Origin: Gilvirhabdus luticola
GTDB lineage: Bacteria; Bacteroidota; Bacteroidia; Flavobacteriales; Flavobacteriaceae
Length of the DNA: 64,000 nt
Strand: one strand, 5' to 3'
Assembly (NCBI RefSeq): GCF_032583975.1
Contig: NZ_JAWHTF010000007.1
In this document: positions 1 to 8,700 of the stretch, in pieces
How the letters are laid out: every line of letters begins with the position of its first letter
How positions within the stretch are numbered: the stretch's first letter is position 1
Made by a program: the position numbers and the translations under genes
The notes under the pieces: generated by a model
Seen by the model: only the letters and a program-made list of their open reading frames with translations
Database searches by the model: none
Told to the model about the DNA's origin: nothing

Positions 1-1
1 A

Positions 2-901
2 ATTTGGGAAATAATAAACACTTCTGAAACTACGCAAAAGCATTGTATGATGATGGAGAACGTAAATTATGGTAGAGAAGAATTACTCTATCTAAATATG
101 TGCAGGCAAGGTGTAATTGGAGAGTTGCTTCATGCTGAAGCAGCTTATATTCATGAATTAAGATTCCAAATGAATGAGAATAATCGAGGTACAGGCTCTT
201 GGAGGACATATCATTACTCAAATCGTAATGGTAATTTATATCCTACACATGGACTAGGTCCTGTATCCCAATACATGAATTTAGCTAGAACTGATGATAA
301 TTTTAAATTTATTAACTCATTTTCGTCCCCAAGTATAGGTAGAAAATTGTATGCCAATAAAAACTTTCCTGATGATCATAAATGGAATCAAATAGAATTT
401 ATGAGCGGAGACATAAATACATCTATTATTAAGACCGAATTAGGACGAACAATTATGGTTCAATGGGACGAAACTAGTCCAAGACCTTATTCTAGACATA
501 ATTTAATACAAGGTACTTCTGGAACTTTGGCAGGATTTCCAACTCGGGTTGCTTTAGAAGGAGGTATTGAAGGTGCTTCAGAAAACCATCACTCTTGGGT
601 AATGGGTGAACAATTGGCAAAAATATTTGAAAAGTATGAACATCCGCTATATAAAAGAATGGGCTTAATCTCTAAAAAAATGGGTGGACATGGAGGTATG
701 GATTTCCTAATGCTCTATCGCATTATTGAATGCTTGAAGCAAGGCGAGCCTTTGGATCAAAATGTATATGAAGGTTGTTTTTGGAGTGCCGTATCACCTT
801 TAAGTGAAATTTCTGTAGCTCAAAACGGTACTCCTCAAGAATTTCCTGATTTTACTCGCGGTGACTGGGAAACAACACTACCTTTAGATATTATAACTTA
901 A
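2..901 (+). CDS. Gfo/Idh/MocA family protein, GH109-like, 5' truncated
   Basis: The reading frame is open from base 2, so the gene starts before the window and only about 300 C-terminal residues are visible. The visible part opens with a stretch containing TSETTQKHCMMMENVNYG, then a YPTHGLGPVSQYMN segment. Both are typical of the C-terminal substrate-binding domain of GH109 enzymes, NAD-dependent glycosidases such as alpha-N-acetylgalactosaminidase that use the Gfo/Idh/MocA fold. The NAD-binding Rossmann half, with the GxGxxG loop, lies outside the window. GH109 proteins often carry a Tat or lipoprotein signal, which cannot be checked here. The gene converges on the YciO-like gene with 6 bp between them. 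Family assignment is firm; the exact sugar substrate is inferred. Confidence 0.85.
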   Translation: MWEIINTSETTQKHCMMMENVNYGREELLYLNMCRQGVIGELLHAEAAYIHELRFQMNENNRGTGSWRTYHYSNRNGNLYPTHGLGPVSQYMNLARTDDNFKFINSFSSPSIGRKLYANKNFPDDHKWNQIEFMSGDINTSIIKTELGRTIMVQWDETSPRPYSRHNLIQGTSGTLAGFPTRVALEGGIEGASENHHSWVMGEQLAKIFEKYEHPLYKRMGLISKKMGGHGGMDFLMLYRIIECLKQGEPLDQNVYEGCFWSAVSPLSEISVAQNGTPQEFPDFTRGDWETTLPLDIIT

Positions 902-907
902 CTCCTA

Positions 908-1528
908 TCAAAAAATTTCGATCGTTCCTTTACCTTCTCTAATAATTAAAGGTTCATCTTCAGATAAATCAATTACCGTTGATGGCTGATTATCACCATA
1001 GCCTCCATCTATAACTAAATCTACCTGCTTTTTCCATTTTTCATAGATGAGTTCTGGATCTGTTGTATATTCAACAATTTCATCTTCATCTCTAATGGAC
1101 GTTGAAATAATAGGATTGCCCAATTGCCTTACAATCTCTAAAGTAATTGCATTATCTGGTATTCTAATACCTACCGTTCTTTTCTTTTTAAAAATACTTG
1201 GCAAGCTTCTAGCTCCCGGTAAAATAAAGGTGTACGGTCCAGGTAATGCTCTCTTTAAAATTCTAAAAGTTCTGGAATCAATTTGTTTAACATAATCACT
1301 TAAGTTGCTTAAGTCTGAACATATAAACGAAAAATTAGCATTGTTTACTTTCACACCTTTTATCCTGGCCATCAACTCTACGCCTCTAGTATTATTGATA
1401 TCACAGGCTAATCCATATATCGTATCTGTTGGAAAAATAATGAGTCCTCCTTTACGAAGAACCTTTACCACTTTATCAATAGCTTTAGGATTCGGATTAT
1501 CTCTATAGATTTTAATAAATTCTGCCAT
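908..1528 (-). CDS. L-threonylcarbamoyladenylate synthase-like protein (YciO/YrdC/Sua5 family)
   Basis: A 206-residue YrdC-fold protein. It has the nucleotide-binding start GGLIIFPTDTIYGLACD (residues 27-43), a PGPYTFIL segment near 95 and the closing STVIDL...IIREGKG motif. The family makes threonylcarbamoyl-AMP for the t6A37 modification of tRNA. The length, and the IKGVKVNNANFSFICSDLSNLS segment in place of the usual TsaC KxR motif, fit the YciO branch, whose TC-AMP synthase activity is weak or uncertain. The gene stands alone and is divergent from the aspartic protease gene. An essential TsaC/Sua5 paralogue is expected elsewhere in the genome. Confidence 0.85.
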   Translation of the reverse strand: MAEFIKIYRDNPNPKAIDKVVKVLRKGGLIIFPTDTIYGLACDINNTRGVELMARIKGVKVNNANFSFICSDLSNLSDYVKQIDSRTFRILKRALPGPYTFILPGARSLPSIFKKKRTVGIRIPDNAITLEIVRQLGNPIISTSIRDEDEIVEYTTDPELIYEKWKKQVDLVIDGGYGDNQPSTVIDLSEDEPLIIREGKGTIEIF

Positions 1529-1616
1529 AAAAAAGAAGGATCATTAAAATGGTGTTAAATAATTTCGAAAGTTAACATATTATGTAACATTTTTAGTGAT
1601 TTATAGTCATAATAAT

Positions 1617-2573
1617 ATGTACAAAACGTTTTCTTGCATACTATTCTTTCTTCTAACCAATATCATTGTTCATGCTGATGACGATTCAATTGTGTTTTCT
1701 GAAGCAGAAGTTTTAAGCGAGTTTACTACTCGAATTCCTTTTAAAATAATCGATCATTTAATTGTCGTTGAAGCAGAATTACTTAACAAAAAAGGAAACT
1801 TCATTATAGATACTGGTTCTGAATCATTGATTTTAAATAAAGTACATTTCGATTTTAATGAGTTATTAGGCAAAAAAAATAACACGACTTCTGGCATATT
1901 AAGTACTATTGATAATCCTTTAGAAAGGAAGCTTAAAGACTTTGTGATTCATAGTTTAAGTCTTTCCAATGTAAAATCTGATGTCATTGACCTTTCACAT
2001 ATTGAAACTGCCAAAAAAATGAATCTTTTAGGTATTATAGGGTTTAATATATTAAAAGATTATGAAGTCTTTATTGATCTATACTTGAATCAAATCACAC
2101 TGTCAAAAATTGACAAACTTGGTAACAAAATTGATGAAAAGGTCTATTTAGAAAAAATAATAGATAGTATAGATTTTATCTTAAAAAATCATAGCATTAT
2201 ACTAAAAGGTCAAGTGCACAATCAATCTGTTAAATTTGCTTTGGATAGCGGAGCAGAATACAATCAAATCAACAAAAGCGTAAATAAAAAAGTCTTAAAA
2301 TTTTTTAAACCAAAAAAACGATTAATTTTATCTGGTGCAAGTGACCATAACATTGAAGTTTTGGCAGGAAAGTTGCATAGAGTTAAATTGAGTGAAACAA
2401 TATACTTTGGTCCAATGCATACTGTTTTAACCAATTTACGAAAAATGAACGAAGCTTTCGGAACAGAAGTAGATGGTGTTCTTGGCTACGAGTTTTTTCA
2501 GCAAAAGAGAACTATAATAAATTATAAAAAGGAAAAATTATATTTTATAGATTATCCTTTAGGCAGCTATTGA
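1617..2573 (+). CDS. Secreted bilobal retropepsin-like aspartic protease
   Basis: The ATG at 1617 gives a clean signal peptide (MYKTFSCILFFLLTNIIVHA). A GTG at 1596 would add seven residues in front of it and is less likely. The protein has two aspartic protease half-sites: DTGSE at residues 65-69 and DSGAE at 210-214. Each is followed by a hydrophobic-hydrophobic-Gly element (GIIGF and GVLGY). It therefore looks like a single-chain enzyme made of two retropepsin-like lobes, comparable to Bacteroidota proteins annotated as aspartyl protease family. It probably acts in the periplasm or outside the cell. Its stop codon overlaps the TTG start of the next gene, which suggests translational coupling. 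The natural substrate is unknown. Confidence 0.8.
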   Translation: MYKTFSCILFFLLTNIIVHADDDSIVFSEAEVLSEFTTRIPFKIIDHLIVVEAELLNKKGNFIIDTGSESLILNKVHFDFNELLGKKNNTTSGILSTIDNPLERKLKDFVIHSLSLSNVKSDVIDLSHIETAKKMNLLGIIGFNILKDYEVFIDLYLNQITLSKIDKLGNKIDEKVYLEKIIDSIDFILKNHSIILKGQVHNQSVKFALDSGAEYNQINKSVNKKVLKFFKPKKRLILSGASDHNIEVLAGKLHRVKLSETIYFGPMHTVLTNLRKMNEAFGTEVDGVLGYEFFQQKRTIINYKKEKLYFIDYPLGSY

Positions 2574-3538
2574 AAAAAATAATAACATATACTACATGTT
2601 TAATTATTGTTCTTTTAACTTTTACCTTAAATGCTCAAAAAAAAGAAGTTAAAGGGTACACAATACAAGGAGACTCTGTTGTCTTCACTTTTGATATAAG
2701 GGACTATAAATTTTTTACTGATGAATATTCAAGTGAAAGGTTAGAGTTTGATGACCTCAATTTAAAAAGCGTTGCTGTTTCTGGTGAGTTCAACCTTTGG
2801 TCAAGAGATAAATGGAAAATGAAACAAGTTGACCAATTTACGTATCAGCTTACCAAAAAAATATCAGATTTTTCAGATGCCTTTTCTTGGGAATTTAAGT
2901 TTGTAATCAATGAGAAATTTTGGGCAGAGCCAACCAAAAATGCAAGTAACATTGCTCCAGCCAAAGACGTAAAAGGAGAAAACCTTTATGTTTATAATTT
3001 AAAAATGTTTTCTGCTTATCCAGATGAAAATGGTAATGCTTGTTTCAAATTAAGAGGTTTTGAAAACGCAAAAAAAGTAATCTTAAGCGGAACATTCAAT
3101 AGGTGGAGTGAAAACCAATTTATGATGCATAAAACCGAAAATGGTTGGGAAGTTACTTTGCATTTAAGACCAGGTGAGTATGAATACCGATTTATAATAG
3201 ATGGTCATTGGATTGAAGACCCTGACAACCCTTCTAAAAGGGAAAATGAATTTGATGAATATAACTCATTGATTAGCATAGAAGTTCCTGTGACATTTCA
3301 TTTAAATGGTTATTTAAATGCCAATAAAGTAATTTTAGCTGGCTCATTTAACGATTGGTCTGAAAGCGACTATATTATGACTAAAGTTGATAATGGCTGG
3401 ACTTTTACTACAGATTTATCTGGAGGGAAACATCATTATAAATATATTATTGATGGCAACTGGATAGTAGATCCTGACAATAAAATTCAGGAATATGATG
3501 GCGAAGGTAACATCAATTCTGTTCTAATGGTCAAATAA
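2570..3538 (+). CDS. Secreted protein with three CBM48/AMPK-like glycogen-binding repeats
   Basis: The start is TTG, overlapping the upstream TGA stop (TTGA), and it yields a signal peptide ending near residue 22 (LTFTLNAQ). After it come three E-set repeats at about residues 66-130, 155-237 and 240-322. Each contains the CBM48 core VxLxGxFNxWS, and repeats two and three end in F/YIIDGxWIxDPDN. Such modules bind alpha-glucans or act as immunoglobulin-like scaffolds. No catalytic domain is present, so this is likely a glycan-binding or structural protein of the envelope. It is coupled to the protease before it and followed after 7 bp by an esterase gene. Confidence 0.8.
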   Translation: MKKIITYTTCLIIVLLTFTLNAQKKEVKGYTIQGDSVVFTFDIRDYKFFTDEYSSERLEFDDLNLKSVAVSGEFNLWSRDKWKMKQVDQFTYQLTKKISDFSDAFSWEFKFVINEKFWAEPTKNASNIAPAKDVKGENLYVYNLKMFSAYPDENGNACFKLRGFENAKKVILSGTFNRWSENQFMMHKTENGWEVTLHLRPGEYEYRFIIDGHWIEDPDNPSKRENEFDEYNSLISIEVPVTFHLNGYLNANKVILAGSFNDWSESDYIMTKVDNGWTFTTDLSGGKHHYKYIIDGNWIVDPDNKIQEYDGEGNINSVLMVK

Positions 3539-3545
3539 CTATTTT

Positions 3546-4397
3546 ATGAAGAATATAATATTTGCAATTTTATCTATAATAGCAATATTAAGTTTTAATT
3601 CTTGTGTAAAAAATAACGAGAATAATACCGTTTTAACTCCTTTAGACTTTTATCAAGAATTAAATATTTCTTACGCAAGCGATTCGGAACAGGTGTTTGA
3701 TTTGTATCTTCCAGCAAATAGAACTAATGAAACCAAAGTAATGGTATTGGTTCATGGTGGTGGTTGGGTTTCAGGAGATAAAAACGACATGAATCCTTTT
3801 AAGGATTATTTATTAACACAATTTCCTGATATTGCTCTTGTTAATATGAATTACAGATTAGCAAACCAAACTACGCCTCCTTATCCTATGCAAATTAATG
3901 ATATAAGTAATGTCGTGCTGTATTTGAAAGACCGAATGGATGAATATACTATTTCAGATCGCATAGGGTTTATTGGAACCAGTGCTGGTGCTCATCTATC
4001 ATTATTATGGAGTTATGCCTTTGATTCTCAAGATCAAGTTAATATGGTTTGTGGCATAGTTGGCCCAACAAATTTTACAGACCCAGCGTATTTAGAAAAC
4101 ACAAATCCAGATTTACAAGAACTTCTAGATTTGTATGATCAAGCTACCTTGTCATTTTTAGAAGAGGTTAGCCCTTACCATCAAGTTACATCAATTGCTC
4201 CTCCAACTATTTTATTTTATGGAGGCATAGATCCGTTAGTCCCTATTACTCAAGGTACGGCTATGCGCGATAAATTATCTGAACTTGGTGTAATTTATGA
4301 GTTTACTTTGTATCCAAACGAAGGTCATGGTTGGGTCGGTATAAACCTACTAGATACAACCGCAAAATTACATGCTTTTATTAATAACTACTTTTAA
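3546..4397 (+). CDS. Lipoprotein alpha/beta hydrolase (esterase/carboxylesterase-like)
   Basis: The N-terminus is a lipoprotein signal with lipobox LSFNSC (Cys20). The hydrolase fold is clear: an HGGGW oxyanion-hole motif (residues 70-74), the nucleophile elbow GTSAGAH with Ser146, an acid at Asp229 (GGIDPLVP) and His261 in EGHGW. This is the BD-FAE/esterase-lipase type that acts on small esters or acetylated sugars. It is the last gene of the 1617-4397 exported unit and converges on the helicase gene. The substrate is not evident. Confidence 0.85.
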   Translation: MKNIIFAILSIIAILSFNSCVKNNENNTVLTPLDFYQELNISYASDSEQVFDLYLPANRTNETKVMVLVHGGGWVSGDKNDMNPFKDYLLTQFPDIALVNMNYRLANQTTPPYPMQINDISNVVLYLKDRMDEYTISDRIGFIGTSAGAHLSLLWSYAFDSQDQVNMVCGIVGPTNFTDPAYLENTNPDLQELLDLYDQATLSFLEEVSPYHQVTSIAPPTILFYGGIDPLVPITQGTAMRDKLSELGVIYEFTLYPNEGHGWVGINLLDTTAKLHAFINNYF

Positions 4398-4410
4398 TCT
4401 TGATGACATA

Positions 4411-6726
4411 CTAACTCAATATTTCCAACTTTGCAAAACGTAGTAAAAGTTTTTTAACTCCACCATTCTCAAAATCAATCTCTGCTTTTATATCTGCACC
4501 TTTTCCTTCAATTTTAAGCACTTCTCCTTTACCGAATCTAATGTGCTTAACGACATTCCCAACAACTAGTTTACTATCGAACAAATTAGTATTTCCATTG
4601 GTTTGAGATAAAGGTTTTAAATTTTTTGGTGTATTAATTACTTTTTTTGGCACTTCAGTTTTCTTGCGAATCGTTTTTGCTGGTTTATACCTGATTTTAT
4701 TTGGCTCAACGTCTCCAAAAATGTTAGCATCAAGCATAGGATTAAATCGTCTTTCTTCTATAGGTGTGAGAATTTCAAGATACTCATCGTCTATTTCTTC
4801 AATAAATCTACTTGGATCAGAATCTATTAATTTTCCCCAACGATAACGAGACAAGGCATAAGTTAAATACGCTTGTTTTTCAGCTCTAGTAAGTGCTACG
4901 TAAAACAATCTTCTCTCCTCTTCCAACTCGCTTCTCGTATTCATACTCATAGCACTTGGAAACAAATCTTCTTCCAGTCCAACAATATACACGTAAGGAA
5001 ATTCTAATCCTTTAGCTAAATGTATGGTCATAAGTGATACTCTATCAATATCTCCTTTTTCATTATCTAAATCGGTTGCAAGTGCAACATCTTCTAAAAA
5101 TTCGGTTAAAGAACCTGTTGCATCAGCCAATTCTTTTTGCTCTTCAACAAAGTCCTTCATTCCATTTAAAAGCTCCTCAATATTCTCCATTCTGGCAATA
5201 CCTTCTGGTGTGCCATCTTTATTAAATTCCTTAAGTATTCCTGTAACTTTCGTCACATGTTCAGCAAGCTCGAACGCATTTGCAGATTTGTTCATGACCT
5301 GAAAGCTTTCAATCATTGTTGTAAAATCCTGAAGCTTATTTCGTGTACCTGAATTAAGATTGATCTCTACCTTATTTAAATTCTGAAGTATTTCGAAAAT
5401 AGATCGATCATAACCGTTTGCAGCAACTATCAATCTGTCTATTGTAGTTTGCCCGATACCTCTTGGTGGAAAATTGATAATTCGTTTTAAAGCTTCCTCA
5501 TCTGCAGGATTGATGACCAAACGCAAGTAAGACAACACATCTTTAATTTCTTTACGCTGATAGAAGGATAAACCTCCAAATATTCTATAAGGTATATCGC
5601 GTTTACGCAATGCATCTTCAATAGCTCTGGATTGTGCATTAGTTCTATACAAAACAGCAAAATCTTTGTTATGCATTTGATTTTGCATCTTATTTTCAAA
5701 AATTGAACTTGCTACAAAACGACCTTCGTCACCATCGGTCATCAAACGATTGACCTTTATCTTTGCTCCTTCTTCATTAGCTGTCCAAACAACTTTATCC
5801 AATTTGGTTTGGTTTTTATCAATAATAGAATTGGCCGCATTGACAATGTTTTTTGTTGAACGATAATTCTGTTCTAATCTGAACACTTTTACATCGTCAT
5901 AATCACGCTGAAAATTTAGAATATTATTAATATTAGCACCTCTAAAAGCATAAATACTTTGAGCATCATCTCCAACAACACATATATTCTGAAAACGGTC
6001 TGACAATGCTCTAACAATTAAGTACTGTGAATGGTTGGTATCTTGATACTCATCTACTAAAATATATCTAAATCTATCTTGGTATTTCGCCAAAACATCG
6101 GGAAAACGAGTGAGAAGCTCATTGGTCTTTAACAATAAATCATCAAAATCCATTGCACCAGCTTTAAAACATCTATCCACATATTCCTTATAAATATCGC
6201 CCAAACGAGGTCTTCGAGCCATGGCGTCTGCTTCTATCAGCTCTGGATTTTGAAAATAGGCTTTTACGGTAATCAAACTATTTTTATAAGATGAAATCCT
6301 GGAATAAATCTGCTTATACTTATATACATCTTTATCCAATTTCAATTCTTTAATAATCGAAGAAATTAAACGCTGTGAGTCTTGGGTATCATAAATGGTG
6401 AAATTGCTTGGATAACCTAATCTATCAGCTTCATAACGAAGAATTCTGGCAAATACAGAGTGAAAGGTTCCCATCCATAAGTTTTTAGCTTCACTTTCAC
6501 CAACAATGGTTGCTATTCTACTTTTCATTTCACGAGCAGCCTTATTGGTAAATGTAAGGGCCAAAATATTGAAAGGGTCGACACCTTGATGCATTAAGTA
6601 AGCTATTCTATACGTTAGTACCCTTGTCTTACCAGATCCAGCTCCAGCAATAACAATCATAGCGCCATCTTTTTGCAAAGTTGGTGCCAATTGTGCCTCA
6701 TTTAACTGTTTTAAAAACGTCTCCAA
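4411..6726 (-). CDS. ATP-dependent 3'-5' DNA helicase, UvrD/PcrA type
   Basis: At 771 residues this is the usual size for PcrA/UvrD superfamily 1A helicases. Visible motifs are Walker A GAGSGKT (28-34), Walker B VDEYQDT, motif III GDDAQSIYAFRGA, motif IV EQNYRST, motif V TIHLAKGLEF and motif VI RLFYVALTRAE. The C-terminus VGNVVKHIRFGKGEV resembles the small Tudor-like domain that contacts RNA polymerase in PcrA and UvrD. The role is DNA unwinding in repair and in clearing replication or transcription conflicts. The gene is monocistronic and divergent from the DsrE-like gene. Confidence 0.95.
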   Translation of the reverse strand: METFLKQLNEAQLAPTLQKDGAMIVIAGAGSGKTRVLTYRIAYLMHQGVDPFNILALTFTNKAAREMKSRIATIVGESEAKNLWMGTFHSVFARILRYEADRLGYPSNFTIYDTQDSQRLISSIIKELKLDKDVYKYKQIYSRISSYKNSLITVKAYFQNPELIEADAMARRPRLGDIYKEYVDRCFKAGAMDFDDLLLKTNELLTRFPDVLAKYQDRFRYILVDEYQDTNHSQYLIVRALSDRFQNICVVGDDAQSIYAFRGANINNILNFQRDYDDVKVFRLEQNYRSTKNIVNAANSIIDKNQTKLDKVVWTANEEGAKIKVNRLMTDGDEGRFVASSIFENKMQNQMHNKDFAVLYRTNAQSRAIEDALRKRDIPYRIFGGLSFYQRKEIKDVLSYLRLVINPADEEALKRIINFPPRGIGQTTIDRLIVAANGYDRSIFEILQNLNKVEINLNSGTRNKLQDFTTMIESFQVMNKSANAFELAEHVTKVTGILKEFNKDGTPEGIARMENIEELLNGMKDFVEEQKELADATGSLTEFLEDVALATDLDNEKGDIDRVSLMTIHLAKGLEFPYVYIVGLEEDLFPSAMSMNTRSELEEERRLFYVALTRAEKQAYLTYALSRYRWGKLIDSDPSRFIEEIDDEYLEILTPIEERRFNPMLDANIFGDVEPNKIRYKPAKTIRKKTEVPKKVINTPKNLKPLSQTNGNTNLFDSKLVVGNVVKHIRFGKGEVLKIEGKGADIKAEIDFENGGVKKLLLRFAKLEILS

Positions 6727-6866
6727 ACTTCATTGTGTTTAAGCTGTGAAAATAACCAATGTTGTGCGTTTTATTAAATAGAATAATGAATAATTATAAA
6801 CAATTGAGAACTTCCAATGGTTTATTAAATTTTGAATATATTTAAGCTCCTTAATAAATTCCGAAA

Positions 6867-7409
6867 ATGAAAAAAAAATCTGCTCTACTTGGTGCTTTAC
6901 TATTCTCTTTATTTGTATTAGCACAACAGCCAAAAAAAGTGAAAGGAACAATAATCAAAGAATATGGTAAAACTTTTGAAATTGTAAATCCAGAATACAA
7001 AACCGAAATCAATTCTGAATTCAAAGTGATTTTTGATGTTGATAAATCTCCAGATGACAAATCTGAAGTCAATAAATATATAGAAGTCGCTGCCAATTTT
7101 TTGAATATGCATGCTCACGCAGGAATGAAACCCGAACAACTAAATGTAGCCATGACTATTCATGCTAGTGCTTGGAAGGATGTTTTAAATAATGAAGTGT
7201 ATAAAGAAAAATTTGGAGTAGCTAATCCTAACCTTGAACTCATAAATGAATTAAGTGAAGCTGGCGTTGATATTATTATTTGTGGGCAAGCAGCAGCTAA
7301 AAGGGAAATGTCCAGAGACGATATTATACCCAATGTAAAAATTGCGCTATCTGCCACAACTGCATTAATTCAATATCAAAACCAAGGTTATAGGTTCATT
7401 AAATACTAA
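6867..7409 (+). CDS. Exported DsrE/DsrF-like family protein
   Basis: A 180-residue protein with a signal peptide (MKKKSALLGALLFSLFVLAQ). The alternating strand-helix pattern and the segment GVDIIICGQAAAKREMS are typical of DsrE-like sulfur-relay folds. The single Cys in ICGQ is at the usual position of the family's reactive cysteine. An export signal argues against the classical cytoplasmic sulfur transfer role, and many Bacteroidota carry such exported versions with no known function. It opens a four-gene unit: the next ATG follows after 10 bp. Confidence 0.75.
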   Translation: MKKKSALLGALLFSLFVLAQQPKKVKGTIIKEYGKTFEIVNPEYKTEINSEFKVIFDVDKSPDDKSEVNKYIEVAANFLNMHAHAGMKPEQLNVAMTIHASAWKDVLNNEVYKEKFGVANPNLELINELSEAGVDIIICGQAAAKREMSRDDIIPNVKIALSATTALIQYQNQGYRFIKY

Positions 7410-7419
7410 AATCATTACT

Positions 7420-8691
7420 ATGAATAAAACAATCATTGCTCTATTACTACTATTAATAAATTTTACTTTTTCACAAACTTCGTTAGAACAGGATTATACT
7501 GCTATTGAATCTAAAGTTATAGAATGGCGACGCTATTTTCATGAACATCCAGAACTATCAAATCATGAATTTAAAACCGCAGAAAAAATAGCAGAACATT
7601 TAAAATCCCTTGGTATGGAAGTGCGGACTGGTGTTGCAATAACTGGTGTTGTAGGTTTATTAAAAGGTGACCATCCTGGTAAAGTTATTGCTTTACGTGC
7701 AGATATTGATGGTTTACCTGTAACCGAGCGAAATGATTTACCTTTTAAGTCGTCTGTGACTTCAGAGTTTTTAGGTGAAAAAACTGGAGTGATGCATGCT
7801 TGTGGTCACGACACTCATATAGCCATTTTAATGGGTGTTGCAGAAGTTCTTTCAAAACATAAAGATAAAATACATGGCACTGTGAAATTTATTTTTCAGC
7901 CTGCAGAAGAAGGACCACCTCCAGGCGAAGAAGGAGGTGCTCCATTAATGATCAAAGAAGGTGTTCTTGAAAATCCAAAGGTTGATGCTATTTTTGGTTT
8001 GCATATAAATTCTGGTACTGATGTAGGAACTATTAAATACAAACCAGGTGGAACTATGGCTGCTGTAGAGCGTTTTGTAGTGAATGTAAAGGGAAAACAA
8101 ACCCATGGCTCTCAACCCTGGAGTGGTGTGGACCCCATTTATATTTCAGCAAAAATAATAGATGGCTATCAAAGCATTATTAGTAGAGAATCTAATTTAT
8201 TGATTGAACCAGCGGTTATAACAGTTGGTAAAATAACCAGTGGCGTAAGATTTAATATCATTCCTGAAAGTGCAGAAATGATTGGCACTGTTAGAACTCT
8301 TGATCCTGATATGAGAGATTTTATTATAAAGCGTATGACCGAAATGACAGAGACCATAGCCAAAGCTTATGGCGGTGAAGCCACAATAGAGTTTCAAGAA
8401 AATACAACCATCACCTATAACGATCCTGCACTGGTTGAGCAAATGCTGCCATCACTTCAAAAAGTTGCTGGAGCAGAGAATGTTGTTTTAAGAAAGGCAG
8501 TGACTGGCGGAGAAGACTTTTCATATTTTCAAGAAATAGTTCCAGGATTTTATTTTTTTTTAGGAGGCATGACAAAAGGCGCTACCGAAGCCTTTCCGCA
8601 TCATACTCCAGATTTTTTTATAGATGAAAGTGGATTACTGCTAGGCGTCAAAGCTTTCACTCAAATAACTTTTGACTATTTAAATAATTAA
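7420..8691 (+). CDS. M20 family metallopeptidase/amidohydrolase, exported
   Basis: A 423-residue enzyme with a signal peptide (residues 1-18). It has the M20D signatures: HEHPELSNHEFKTAE (41-55), the metal-binding MHACGHDTH (Cys128, His130), QPAEEG (Glu163/164) and a GLH metal ligand further on, then the dimerisation domain and the C-terminal GGEDFSYF. Members hydrolyse N-acyl or N-aminoacyl bonds (hippurate, N-acetyl amino acids, IAA conjugates). Export suggests it processes scavenged acyl-amino acids or peptides in the periplasm. It lies second in the 6867-10788 unit. Confidence 0.9.
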   Translation: MNKTIIALLLLLINFTFSQTSLEQDYTAIESKVIEWRRYFHEHPELSNHEFKTAEKIAEHLKSLGMEVRTGVAITGVVGLLKGDHPGKVIALRADIDGLPVTERNDLPFKSSVTSEFLGEKTGVMHACGHDTHIAILMGVAEVLSKHKDKIHGTVKFIFQPAEEGPPPGEEGGAPLMIKEGVLENPKVDAIFGLHINSGTDVGTIKYKPGGTMAAVERFVVNVKGKQTHGSQPWSGVDPIYISAKIIDGYQSIISRESNLLIEPAVITVGKITSGVRFNIIPESAEMIGTVRTLDPDMRDFIIKRMTEMTETIAKAYGGEATIEFQENTTITYNDPALVEQMLPSLQKVAGAENVVLRKAVTGGEDFSYFQEIVPGFYFFLGGMTKGATEAFPHHTPDFFIDESGLLLGVKAFTQITFDYLNN

Positions 8692-8700
8692 ATCAAACAA

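Noticed and set aside
1596..1616. GTG start for the aspartic protease
   Set aside because: The ATG at 1617 gives a better signal peptide; the GTG would place polar residues in front of it.
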